15,338 nucleotides of DNA, taken from contig CALXZQ010000017.1 of NCBI GenBank assembly GCA_944393275.1, positions 1 through 15,338 of the forward strand. Reading direction: 5' to 3'. Every line of letters begins with the position of its first letter. Positions within the stretch are counted from its first letter, which is position 1. A program made the translations under genes and the position numbers. The notes below the pieces were generated by a model. The model was not told the origin of the DNA, searched no databases, and was given only the letters and a program-made list of their open reading frames with translations. This stretch comes from an uncultured Clostridia bacterium (lineage in GTDB: Bacteria > Bacillota > Clostridia > TANB77 > CAG-508). Below are positions 1 through 6,531 of the stretch, piece after piece.

Positions 1-32
1 TATATACAATCAAGTGTCTATTTACATTAAAA

Positions 33-734
33 TCATTCTCTAATCTCTTTTGCTAATTTACCGATAGCTTTTGTTTCAATTCGAGATACATAGCTTCTGC
101 TTATACCCATAGATTTAGCAATCTCATTTTGTGTTTTAGGAGATTTCCCGTTTAAACCAAAGCGTAATTCTATAATATCTTTTTCTCTTTTTTTAAGCAC
201 TTCTGAAATTTTGTTATATAATTGTTTTATTTTAAATCTTAAATCTATTTCTTCTTCTATGGTTTTGCTATCATTTTCTAATACTTCTTGAAATGTAACT
301 ACATTATCATCCTTATCTTTTCCTATTGGGTCACTTAAATAAACCTCAGCTTGTAATTTCTTGATACTCCTTAAATACATTAGTATTTCATTATCAATAC
401 ATCTTGCGACATAAGTAGCGAGTCTAACACCTTTAGAGTTGTCAAAACTATTTATTCCTTTTATAAGTCCTATAGTGCCAATTGAAATTAAATCATCTTG
501 TTCTGCATTGTTGAAAGAATACTTTTTACTTATATGTGCTACTAATCTTAAATTATGTTCTATCAAAATATTTTTTGCTTCGTCATCACCATTTTTAAAT
601 CTTTCTAAATATATTGTTTCTTCTTCAGTACTTAAAGGCTCAGGAAAAAGGTTAGTGCTTTGTATATATCCAACTAAGAAAATACTGCATTCTAAAAATG
701 CTAAAAAACCAGAAACTGAAATTGCTAAAAACAT
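33..734 (-). CDS. sigK: Sporulation sigma factor pro-sigma-K
   Basis: Encodes the late mother-cell sigma factor of sporulation, 233 residues. An N-terminal hydrophobic pro-sequence (about residues 1-22) precedes a YIQSTNLFPEPLS segment that resembles the B. subtilis pro-sigma-K processing region, so cleavage after about G22 is likely. Sigma region 2 follows (NLRLVAHISKKY, then DLISIGTIGLIKGI and ATYVARCIDNEILMYLR), and the C-terminal region 4 helix-turn-helix holds QNEIAKSMGISRSYVSRIE. The start chosen is the ATG at 734, seven bases after a perfect GGAGGT. A longer reading from a TTG at 749 would start inside that ribosome binding site and is rejected. The frame is continuous, with no skin-type interruption. 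It is transcribed away from the 6S RNA gene. Identity is very secure from family similarity; the processing site is inferred by alignment from memory. Confidence 0.95.
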   Translation of the reverse strand: MFLAISVSGFLAFLECSIFLVGYIQSTNLFPEPLSTEEETIYLERFKNGDDEAKNILIEHNLRLVAHISKKYSFNNAEQDDLISIGTIGLIKGINSFDNSKGVRLATYVARCIDNEILMYLRSIKKLQAEVYLSDPIGKDKDDNVVTFQEVLENDSKTIEEEIDLRFKIKQLYNKISEVLKKREKDIIELRFGLNGKSPKTQNEIAKSMGISRSYVSRIETKAIGKLAKEIRE

Positions 735-766
735 TAAGTACACCTCCAAAAAATTGAACTTAACAA

Positions 767-795
767 AGTATATGATAATAAAGATTTAAAAGTGC
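767..795 (-). promoter_or_regulatory. Candidate sigma-E-type promoter of sigK
   Basis: On the minus strand, GCACTTT (789-795) lies 14 bases upstream of CATATACT (767-774). Against the B. subtilis sigma-E consensus (KMATATT, about 14, CATACAnT) these match 5 of 7 and 7 of 8 positions. Transcription would start near 759, leaving a leader of about 25 bases that contains the GGAGGT site. Sigma-E control of sigK is established in Bacillus and Clostridium, so the context fits. In sequence this AT-rich, chance matches are easy. Confidence 0.4.
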
Positions 796-802
796 ATGAC
801 CG

Positions 803-835
803 TAAAAATAAAAAAATGTGGACAAAAATGCCCAC
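803..835 (-). terminator. Rho-independent terminator upstream of sigK, minus strand
   Basis: Read on the minus strand, GTGGGC (835-830) and GTCCAC (823-818) form a six-pair stem with one G-U pair and a loop of six bases. The T-rich tract 817-803 follows directly. On the plus strand the stem has an A-C mismatch and no T tract, so the terminator direction is minus. It lies between a sigma-A-like promoter (846-874) and sigK and would stop transcription after about 40 bases. Confidence 0.6.
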
Positions 836-845
836 TTCTAAAATT

Positions 846-874
846 ATTATACCATGAAATTGAATAAAAAACAA
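846..874 (-). promoter_or_regulatory. Sigma-A-like promoter facing sigK
   Basis: On the minus strand, TTGTTT (869-874) and a perfect TATAAT (846-851) are separated by 17 bases. The expected start near 839 is only a few bases before the terminator hairpin at 818-835. The -10 box is strong but the -35 box is weak (3 of 6). The immediate terminator suggests a very short RNA or an insulated promoter rather than a productive sigK promoter. Confidence 0.5.
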
Positions 875-970
875 TTAATAGATAATAATAAAATATGTAT
901 CATAAATTATGAAAAAATAAGATAATGATTTAATATTGTTAAAAATCAGGTTTAAAGACAAATTTATAAC

Positions 971-999
971 TTGAAATTAAAACATGTATATGTTAATAT
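971..999 (+). promoter_or_regulatory. Promoter of the 6S RNA gene
   Basis: TTGAAA (971-976), 17 bases, then TAATAT (994-999). Initiation near 1006 would give a precursor with about 20-25 extra bases ahead of the 6S closing stem. An inverted repeat GTTAAT-N10-ATTAAC (992-997 and 1008-1013) overlaps the -10 box and the start site. It may be a binding site or just AT-rich coincidence. Confidence 0.5.
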
Positions 1000-1024
1000 A
1001 TAAATACATTAACAAATAGTAATT

Positions 1025-1226
1025 AAGTTTCCCTGCATAGTGCGTGTAGACAGGAATTTTAGAACCAACAAATTTTAAAAGGGAGTCCGCCTTTGGTTGT
1101 GGCGTGTATGCTTATATTTATATATAAGAAACCCAGGAGCAATCAACAAGACACCCACCTACGAGAGTAGGCTCTTAAAATTTCTAAACTTCTTACGGCT
1201 AAGGCGGGGCATTATTTTGTAAACTT
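1025..1226 (+). ncRNA. ssrS: 6S RNA
   Basis: This segment shows the 6S RNA architecture, the RNA that mimics an open promoter and sequesters sigma-A RNA polymerase. The closing stem pairs CCCTGC (1031-1036) with GCGGGG (1204-1209); flanking AAGTTT (1025-1030) and AAACTT (1221-1226) could extend it. A distal arm pairs TTGGTTG (1093-1099) with CAATCAA (1139-1145) and encloses a hairpin, CTTATAT/ATATAAG (1111-1117 and 1122-1128). On the 3' side a short hairpin, CCTAC-GAGA-GTAGG (1158-1171), resembles the one seen in Clostridia 6S RNAs. The size of about 190-200 bases fits. There is no open reading frame, and a promoter and a terminator bracket it. Exact ends are inferred. The assignment rests on recalled family structure and was not computed. 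Confidence 0.8.
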
Positions 1227-1228
1227 TT

Positions 1229-1270
1229 AGAACAGAACTAGTTTTACTGGTTCTGTTTTTGTGTTTTTTT
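1229..1270 (+). terminator. Terminator of the 6S RNA gene
   Basis: AACAGAACTAG (1231-1241) pairs with CTGGTTCTGTT (1247-1257) over 11 positions, with one G-U pair and a five-base loop. A T-rich run continues to 1270. This is a strong intrinsic terminator on the plus strand, separating the 6S RNA from prmC. Confidence 0.9.
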
Positions 1271-1279
1271 AATACTCCC

Positions 1280-1308
1280 TTGAGTAAAACAAAATAAGAT
1301 GATAAAAT
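1280..1308 (+). promoter_or_regulatory. Candidate promoter of prmC-whiA-hemW
   Basis: TTGAGT (1280-1285), a 17-base spacer and TAAAAT (1303-1308) follow the 6S terminator. The start site would be near 1315, immediately before the AAAGGAG ribosome binding site at 1316-1322, giving a very short leader. The spacing is ideal and both boxes are fair. Confidence 0.45.
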
Positions 1309-1328
1309 AACAGCTAAAGGAGATGAAC

Positions 1329-2165
1329 ATGAAAATTAATGAAGCCTTAAGTAAAGGTATTGAAAAATTAAAGATAAATAATATAGAAGAAGCTAGTTTA
1401 AAAGCTAGAATGCTATTATCACATATATTAAAGCAAAATAAAGAATATTTACTAATACATAGTGAAAAAGAAATTGATGAGAAAGACTTTTTTATAGGAA
1501 TTGATAATTTAATTAAAAATATACCAATTCAGTATATAATAAATAAACAGGAATTTATGAACATGGAATTCTATGTAGATGAAAATGTTTTAATTCCACA
1601 GCCAGATACAGAAATTTTGGTAGAAGAAGTGATAAAGCTTGCAAATGATAAACATGAAGTTAAAATACTAGACCTATGTACAGGAAGCGGTTGTATAGCG
1701 ATAGCATTATCAAAAAATATAAGAGAAGCCAAAATTACTGCAACAGATATAAGTATTAAAGCTATACAAATAGCAAAACTTAATGCAGAAAGAAATCTTG
1801 TAAAAAGTAATAATATATCTTTTATACAATCAGATATGTTTGAGAACATACAAGATAGATTTGATATTATAGTATCTAATCCTCCATATATAGAAACTGA
1901 AGTTATAGAAACATTAAGTGAAGAAGTGAGAAAAGAACCAATTTTGGCATTAGATGGAGGAAAGGATGGTCTTAAATTTTATAGGCAAATTGCAGAAAAT
2001 GCATATAAGTATCTAAATTCAGAAGGATGTTTATGTCTAGAAATAGGATATAATCAAAAAGAAAAAGTAATACAAATTTTAGAAAATATAAAACAGTATA
2101 AAAATATATATTGCAAAAAAGATCTAGGAAATAATGATAGAATCATAATAGCAAAGAGGTGTTAG
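1329..2165 (+). CDS. prmC: Peptide chain release factor N5-glutamine methyltransferase
   Basis: Transfers a methyl group from S-adenosylmethionine to the glutamine of the GGQ motif in release factors RF1 and RF2, which aids translation termination. The 278-residue protein has the N-terminal helical release-factor-binding domain (about 1-80). A Rossmann methyltransferase domain follows, with the SAM-binding DLCTGSGCIA motif near residues 115-124 and the signature NPPY at 184-187, which binds the substrate glutamine. The start is ATG 1329, six bases after AAAGGAG (1316-1322); an in-frame ATG at 1323 abuts that site and is unlikely to be used. First gene of a compact operon: whiA begins two bases after its stop. 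Length and motif order are normal for PrmC rather than for the ribosomal-protein methylase PrmB. Confidence 0.93.
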   Translation: MKINEALSKGIEKLKINNIEEASLKARMLLSHILKQNKEYLLIHSEKEIDEKDFFIGIDNLIKNIPIQYIINKQEFMNMEFYVDENVLIPQPDTEILVEEVIKLANDKHEVKILDLCTGSGCIAIALSKNIREAKITATDISIKAIQIAKLNAERNLVKSNNISFIQSDMFENIQDRFDIIVSNPPYIETEVIETLSEEVRKEPILALDGGKDGLKFYRQIAENAYKYLNSEGCLCLEIGYNQKEKVIQILENIKQYKNIYCKKDLGNNDRIIIAKRC

Positions 2166-2167
2166 AA

Positions 2168-3058
2168 ATGTCATTTTCATCTAATATAAAAGAAGAAATA
2201 AGTAGATTAAATACTTTTAAAGACAAGAATGCAATAAAATATGAGCTTATAGGATATTTAATAACAAATAATACTAATATAATAAAAAACAAAATTAAAT
2301 ATTCTACAGAAAATGAATATAATATAAATAGATTAAACAAATTATTAAAAACTTTGTTCATTGAATATGATATAAAAATGCAAGGGAATTTGTATGTAAT
2401 TTCATTTAAAAAAGATTACTTAGATGAATTTACTAATATTATAGAGATATATAACAACTTTGTTTTAAAAGATACCCCTGAAATGATTAAAGAGCAAAAT
2501 ATAAAGGCCTTAGTTAGAGGAAGCTTTTTAGGAAGCGGCTTTGTAAATAATCCAAATGGTAAATATCATTTAGAAATAATATTTAATAATAAAGAAAATG
2601 CAACAATAATAAAAAACATCTTAGAAATGTTTGACATCTATTTTAAAGAGTTAAACAGAAAAAGTGGATATTCACTATATATGAAAGAAGGAGAAGAAAT
2701 CTCAAAGATATTAGCATTCATAGGGGCTTCATCATCTGTTCTTAAATTTGAAGAAATAAGAGTAATGAAAGAAACAAGGAATAATATAAATAGAATGGTA
2801 AATTGTGAAACAGCAAATTTAAATAAAACAGTAAGTGCAGCGGTTAAACAAATAGAAGCAATAAAACTACTGAAGAAAGAAAATAAATTTAAAGAGCTAA
2901 ATGACTCTCTAAAAGAAATAGCAGAACTAAGGTTAGAAAATCCAGATAGCAGTTTAATAGAATTGGGAAAAAAGCTTAAACAACCTGTAGGAAAATCAGG
3001 AGTGAATTATAGATTAAATAAAATTATGGAAATAGCAGACGAATTAAAGAAGAAATAG
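2168..3058 (+). CDS. whiA: WhiA-type regulator (LAGLIDADG-like plus HTH)
   Basis: WhiA is a DNA-binding protein conserved in Gram-positive bacteria. It is a sporulation regulator in Streptomyces and influences cell division and chromosome segregation in Bacillus. The 296-residue product begins with the typical MSFSSNIKEEISRL and carries the degenerate homing-endonuclease-like domain, including GSFLGSGFVNNPNGKYHLEI from about residue 118. It ends with the WhiA helix-turn-helix domain (about 225-296, RLNKIMEIADEL). The ATG at 2168 lies six bases after AGAGGTG; a GTG at 2159 lies within that site and is rejected. Length is slightly below the usual 310-320. It is commonly found beside yvcK, but here it sits between prmC and hemW, about 11 kb from the yvcK homologue in this window. 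Confidence 0.92.
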   Translation: MSFSSNIKEEISRLNTFKDKNAIKYELIGYLITNNTNIIKNKIKYSTENEYNINRLNKLLKTLFIEYDIKMQGNLYVISFKKDYLDEFTNIIEIYNNFVLKDTPEMIKEQNIKALVRGSFLGSGFVNNPNGKYHLEIIFNNKENATIIKNILEMFDIYFKELNRKSGYSLYMKEGEEISKILAFIGASSSVLKFEEIRVMKETRNNINRMVNCETANLNKTVSAAVKQIEAIKLLKKENKFKELNDSLKEIAELRLENPDSSLIELGKKLKQPVGKSGVNYRLNKIMEIADELKKK

Positions 3059-3066
3059 GAGAAAAA

Positions 3067-4200
3067 ATGAAAGAAATAGGGATATATGTACATATACCAT
3101 TTTGCAAGCAAAAATGTATATATTGCGATTTTATATCTTTTTCTAATAAATTCAATAAGGTAGAAGAATATATAAATAAACTAAGACAAGAAATAGAAAT
3201 TAAAGCGAGCAAGATAGGTAAATCAGAAATTTTAATAAATACAATATATATTGGCGGTGGAACACCGTCAATTATTAGTAAAGAATATATTGGACAAATT
3301 ATAGATAGTATAAATAAACATTTTAATATAAAACAGCAAGTAGAAATAACAATAGAAGTAAATCCAGGAACTGTTGATAAAGAAAAATTAGAGTATTATA
3401 AAAAATTAGGAATAAATAGATTAAGTATAGGATTGCAAAATGCTAGTGATTATATTTTAAAGATATTGGGTAGAATTCATACATATAAAGATTTCTTAAA
3501 TGTATATAATATGGCAAGACAAATTGGATTTAAAAACATCAATGTAGATTTAATGATAGGAGTACCAACCCAAAATATTGATAATGTGAAGGATAATGTA
3601 TCCAAAATATTAGATTTAAAACCTGAACATATTTCTGTATATTCATTAATAGTAGAAGAAAATACACCTATAGAAAAGAAAATAAATAGTGGTAAACTAA
3701 TCTTACCATCAGAAGACTTAGAAAGAGAAATGTATTGGTATGTAAAAAACAAACTGGAAGAAAACGGATATAAACATTATGAGATATCAAATTTTGCTAA
3801 AGAAGGAAAAGAGTCAAAACATAATATGAACTGTTGGAACCAAGAGCAATACCTAGGATTTGGAGTTGCCGCACATTCATATTTAAATAATGAAAGGTTT
3901 TCTAATACAGAGGATCTAGATGAGTATATAGTAAGAGATTTACTTGAAATAAAACAAATAAATGAAATCCAAGATATATTAGATAAACAAAAAGAATATA
4001 TGATGTTAGGATTAAGAAAAATAGATGGTGTAAGTATTTCTAAATTTAAACAAAAATATGTAAATAACCCAGTTTATTTATTTAGGGAAGAGATAAATAA
4101 ACTTTCAAAAGAAGGATTATTACAAGTGAATTTGGATAATATAAAACTAACTAAAAAAGGTATAGATTTAGCCAATCTAGTATGGGAGGAATTTATATAA
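3067..4200 (+). CDS. hemW: Radical SAM heme chaperone HemW
   Basis: A 377-residue radical SAM protein related to oxygen-independent coproporphyrinogen III oxidase HemN. The cluster motif is C13-x3-C17-x2-C20 followed by D-F. HemN has a further cysteine at that last position, so this fits HemW, a heme-binding chaperone, rather than the true oxidase. Further family signatures are IYIGGGTPSII (about 60-70), EVNPGT, GINRLSIGLQ and VDLMIGVPTQ. A HemN C-terminal domain closes the protein, and 377 residues is the usual HemW length. It starts nine bases after the whiA stop codon begins to be read, with AGGAG overlapping that stop (3057-3061). hemW directly upstream of hrcA is a classic Firmicutes arrangement, although lepA is not present here. 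No terminator separates it from hrcA, so read-through is possible. Confidence 0.92.
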   Translation: MKEIGIYVHIPFCKQKCIYCDFISFSNKFNKVEEYINKLRQEIEIKASKIGKSEILINTIYIGGGTPSIISKEYIGQIIDSINKHFNIKQQVEITIEVNPGTVDKEKLEYYKKLGINRLSIGLQNASDYILKILGRIHTYKDFLNVYNMARQIGFKNINVDLMIGVPTQNIDNVKDNVSKILDLKPEHISVYSLIVEENTPIEKKINSGKLILPSEDLEREMYWYVKNKLEENGYKHYEISNFAKEGKESKHNMNCWNQEQYLGFGVAAHSYLNNERFSNTEDLDEYIVRDLLEIKQINEIQDILDKQKEYMMLGLRKIDGVSISKFKQKYVNNPVYLFREEINKLSKEGLLQVNLDNIKLTKKGIDLANLVWEEFI

Positions 4201-4223
4201 ACATTTCACAAAAAATTCACAAA

Positions 4224-4260
4224 CAATTTTAGCAGAATGTATTGACAACTGCTAAAATTG
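4224..4260 (+). promoter_or_regulatory. CIRCE-like HrcA operator 1
   Basis: A perfect 12-base inverted repeat, CAATTTTAGCAG (4224-4235) and CTGCTAAAATTG (4249-4260), with a 13-base spacer. Its core TTAGCA-N15-TGCTAA (4229-4255) spans exactly the 27 bases of classical CIRCE (TTAGCACTC-N9-GAGTGCTAA). The outer six bases of each arm are kept, but the inner CTC/GAG triplets are not. The perfect -35 box TTGACA (4242-4247) sits inside the spacer, so bound HrcA should block polymerase. Confidence 0.85.
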
Positions 4261-4270
4261 GATATAATAT
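4242..4270 (+). promoter_or_regulatory. Heat-shock operon promoter
   Basis: A consensus TTGACA (4242-4247) is followed either by TATAAT after 15 bases (4263-4268) or by TAATAT after 17 bases (4265-4270); the second has ideal spacing. Initiation would be near 4276-4278. The promoter is flanked by two CIRCE-like elements, one around the -35 box and one just after the start site, pointing to vegetative sigma-A transcription repressed by HrcA. Confidence 0.8.
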
Positions 4271-4280
4271 ATATAAAGAT

Positions 4281-4307
4281 TTAGCAAACAAGATAGTCGA
4301 TTGCTAA
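4281..4307 (+). promoter_or_regulatory. CIRCE-like HrcA operator 2
   Basis: A second TTAGCA-N15-TGCTAA element of exactly 27 bases (4281-4286 and 4302-4307). The perfect arms extend to eight bases: TTTAGCAA (4280-4287) and TTGCTAAA (4301-4308). It lies in the transcribed leader and ends one base before the hrcA ribosome binding site (GAGGTG, 4310-4315). It could act as DNA operator and also as an RNA hairpin near the binding site, as discussed for CIRCE in other Gram-positives. Its inner triplets also differ from classical CIRCE. Confidence 0.8.
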
Positions 4308-4321
4308 AAGAGGTGAAAAAG

Positions 4322-5335
4322 TTGTTAGATGAAAGGAAAAAGAAAATTTTACAAGCAATAGTAGAAGAATATATAAACACAGCCGAACCAGTGAGCTCAG
4401 GAACATTAGCTAAAAATCATGGACTAGATTATAGCAGCGCAACAATTAGAAACGATATGGCACACTTAGAAAACATAGGTTTACTTGATAAACCACATAC
4501 ATCTAGCGGAAGAGTTCCATCAGCTAAAGGGTATAGATACTATGTAGATGAACTTATAAAAGACGATGACATTAGTTTAGAAGAGATAAAATATATTCAG
4601 AAAAAGCTACAAACAAAAGTGAATGAAATAGAAGATTTAACAAGAATTACTACTGAGACACTTTCAGAAGTTACACATTATACAACTGTTGCAGTAGGAC
4701 CGAAGAATGAAGTACAAATAATAGAGGAAATAAAGTTTGTATTATTAGGCACTAGAATGATGATGGTGGTAATTGTAACAGATAGTGGGTTAATAAAAGA
4801 AACAATTATAAAATTTGATGAAGATGTAACAGAGCCTCAAATAGAAACTTTAAACAATCTATTTAACAATCGACTTAAAGGAAAACCATTAAGTAAGATA
4901 GACAAACCTTTAGAAGAGTATATTATATCAGAGCTAAATTATAGTATAGGTGTTATAAGGACTATAATTGAGCAAATGAATAAAATTCTTGAAGAAGATA
5001 GTAAAGTATATCTAAATGGAACCAATAAAGTATTTGATTTTCCGGAGTTCAAAAGTATAAAAGTAGCTAAAAACTTTATGGATTTAATAGATACAAAAGA
5101 AGAAATGATAGAACTACTAAATTCAGGGGTTGCAGATGATATAAATGTTTATATAGGAGAAGAAGGGAAAAATGAACAATTAAAAGACTTTAGTATAATA
5201 ACATTTAAACATACTGTAGGCAACAAAGATTTAGGAACAATAGGAATAATTGGACCTAAAAGAATGGATTACTCAAAAGTTATTTCAGTAATGAAATATA
5301 TAAATAAAAAACTAAATGAAGGAAATAAAAATTAA
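4322..5335 (+). CDS. hrcA: Heat-inducible transcription repressor HrcA
   Basis: Represses chaperone operons by binding CIRCE elements; its activity depends on the GroEL folding machine in well-studied Firmicutes. The 337-residue protein has the winged-helix domain at its N-terminus, with SSATIRNDMAHLENIGLL and the conserved HTSSGRVPSAKGYRYYVDEL. A GAF-like and dimerisation region completes it. The start is the TTG at 4322, six bases after GAGGTG (4310-4315), giving the typical MLDERKKKILQAIV beginning; an upstream TTG at 4301 lies in the operator and is rejected. It is the first gene of the operon and is controlled by two operators, so it should autoregulate. The weak TTG start may keep repressor levels low. 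Its recognition region deserves comparison with other HrcA proteins because the local operators differ from the consensus inside each arm. Confidence 0.95.
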   Translation: MLDERKKKILQAIVEEYINTAEPVSSGTLAKNHGLDYSSATIRNDMAHLENIGLLDKPHTSSGRVPSAKGYRYYVDELIKDDDISLEEIKYIQKKLQTKVNEIEDLTRITTETLSEVTHYTTVAVGPKNEVQIIEEIKFVLLGTRMMMVVIVTDSGLIKETIIKFDEDVTEPQIETLNNLFNNRLKGKPLSKIDKPLEEYIISELNYSIGVIRTIIEQMNKILEEDSKVYLNGTNKVFDFPEFKSIKVAKNFMDLIDTKEEMIELLNSGVADDINVYIGEEGKNEQLKDFSIITFKHTVGNKDLGTIGIIGPKRMDYSKVISVMKYINKKLNEGNKN

Positions 5336-5349
5336 AGGAGGTCATAGTT

Positions 5350-5865
5350 TTGTCAGAAGAAAAAAAGAATACAGAAGAAGTGCAAAACAAGAATATAGAA
5401 ACTGAACAACCACTAACAAAAGATGAGGAATTATTGAAACAAAAACAAGAAGAATTAGATGATGTTACAGATAGATACAAAAGAGTATTAGCGGAATTTG
5501 AAAATTACAAAAAAAGAAGCTCAAAAGAAAGAGAATTACTTTATAATTCAATATTATCAGATATAGTAACAGTATTACTTCCAGTAATGGATAATTTAGA
5601 AAAAGCAGCATTAGCAGAAACAGAGGATCAAAACTATAAACAAGGTGTAGAATTAGTACTAAGACAATTTAAAGATGTATTAGCATCACAAGGTGTTGAA
5701 GAAATTAAATCAGTTGGAGAAACTTTTGATCCTGAATTACACGAAGCAGTAAGTTCAGTTATAGATGAAAATTTAGGAGAAAAAGAAGTTAAAGAAGTCT
5801 TTAGAAAAGGATATAAGATAGGAAACAAAGTAATAAGACATTCAATGGTAGTGGTAGCAAATTAA
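5350..5865 (+). CDS. grpE: Nucleotide exchange factor GrpE
   Basis: Co-chaperone that releases ADP from DnaK. The 171-residue protein has an acidic, coiled-coil-forming N-terminal half (about 10-75, rich in E, K and Q) and the usual GrpE core: AEFENYKKRSSKE, then LPVMDNLEKA. The C-terminal beta domain signature is DPELHEAVSSV ... VFRKGYKIGNKVIRHSMVVV. The start is TTG at 5350, seven bases after GGAGGT (5337-5342). It is placed 14 bases after hrcA in the conserved hrcA-grpE order. The next gene begins 13 bases after its stop but is a CYTH gene, not dnaK. Length is at the short end of the family because the disordered N-terminal tail is brief. Confidence 0.95.
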   Translation: MSEEKKNTEEVQNKNIETEQPLTKDEELLKQKQEELDDVTDRYKRVLAEFENYKKRSSKERELLYNSILSDIVTVLLPVMDNLEKAALAETEDQNYKQGVELVLRQFKDVLASQGVEEIKSVGETFDPELHEAVSSVIDENLGEKEVKEVFRKGYKIGNKVIRHSMVVVAN

Positions 5866-5878
5866 TATGGAGGAAAAA

Positions 5879-6478
5879 ATGCATAAAGAAATAGAAAGAA
5901 AATATGCAATAAATTATTTTCCAGAAGATATGAAAATTAAAAGTGTAGTATATATAGAGCAATCATCCATTTACAGAGATTTTAACACAATGATACGAAT
6001 TAGAAAAATTCAAGACGAATTGAATAATAATACATATTATGTGTATACATTAAAAACTAAAGGAGAAGCTCTAGATAAAAGCCAGAGTATTGCAGAAAAA
6101 TATGAAATAGAAAACTATATAACAGAATCTGAATATGAAGAATTATTAAAAACTAAAATTGGAAACACTATTAAGAAAACAAGAATTATAGTACCAATAG
6201 AGAATAACCTAAAAGTTGAAATTGATGTATTTTATGATTATTTAGAAAATCATTTGACAGCAGAAATTGAATTTGAAAATGTAGAAGCAGCCAAAAGTTT
6301 CAAAAAACCAGATTGGCTGGGAGAAGAACTAGGATATAAAGAATTATCAAATGGAAAATTATCAAGAATGAATAGAAAAGAATTTGAATCAAAAGTGTCA
6401 AAAGAATTTTTAGACAATAATAAAAAATTAATACATCAATTAAAAGAATTTAATCAGTCAATAAAATTAAAAATATAA
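5879..6478 (+). CDS. CYTH-domain triphosphate tunnel metalloenzyme
   Basis: A 199-residue member of the CYTH superfamily, whose members include class IV adenylate cyclases, thiamine triphosphatases and inorganic tripolyphosphatases. The signature ExExK is present at E4-I-E6-R-K8. Further basic and acidic strands line the tunnel in this fold: RIRKI, YTLKTKGE, EKYEIE, KVEIDVFYD and TAEIEFE. About 30 residues follow the domain as a charged tail. No partner domain such as CHAD is attached. The ATG at 5879 is five bases after GGAGG (5869-5873); an ATG at 5867 overlaps that site and is rejected. The gene sits between grpE and dnaK, where most genomes have nothing, and should be co-induced with the chaperones. 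Databases often label such proteins adenylate cyclase, but a phosphohydrolase acting on triphosphate or polyphosphate is at least as likely. The substrate cannot be read from sequence. Confidence 0.87.
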   Translation: MHKEIERKYAINYFPEDMKIKSVVYIEQSSIYRDFNTMIRIRKIQDELNNNTYYVYTLKTKGEALDKSQSIAEKYEIENYITESEYEELLKTKIGNTIKKTRIIVPIENNLKVEIDVFYDYLENHLTAEIEFENVEAAKSFKKPDWLGEELGYKELSNGKLSRMNRKEFESKVSKEFLDNNKKLIHQLKEFNQSIKLKI

Positions 6479-6531
6479 ATATAAATAAAAAATTAAAAAA
6501 GTCCATAGGACATAAAAGGAGGAAATTAAAA

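Noticed and set aside
439..789. An open frame of 116 codons on the plus strand opposite sigK
   Set aside because: It is a mirror of the AT-rich sigK coding sequence, has no convincing ribosome binding site and a hydrophobic, low-complexity translation.
1025..1270. A riboswitch or T-box leader for prmC
   Set aside because: A strong terminator ends the RNA before a separate prmC promoter, no T-box sequence is present, and the fold matches 6S RNA.
3067..4200. Reading the HemW gene as coproporphyrinogen III oxidase (hemN)
   Set aside because: The cluster motif is followed by phenylalanine rather than the extra cysteine of HemN, and the length and hrcA linkage fit HemW.
4224..4260. Operator 1 as a terminator for hemW
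   Set aside because: The 12-base stem is not followed by a T run, and it contains the -35 box and the 27-base CIRCE span, so operator function explains it better.
6501..6511. The palindrome GTCCATAGGAC upstream of dnaK
   Set aside because: Four-base arms are too short to claim an operator, and it resembles neither CIRCE nor another operator I know.
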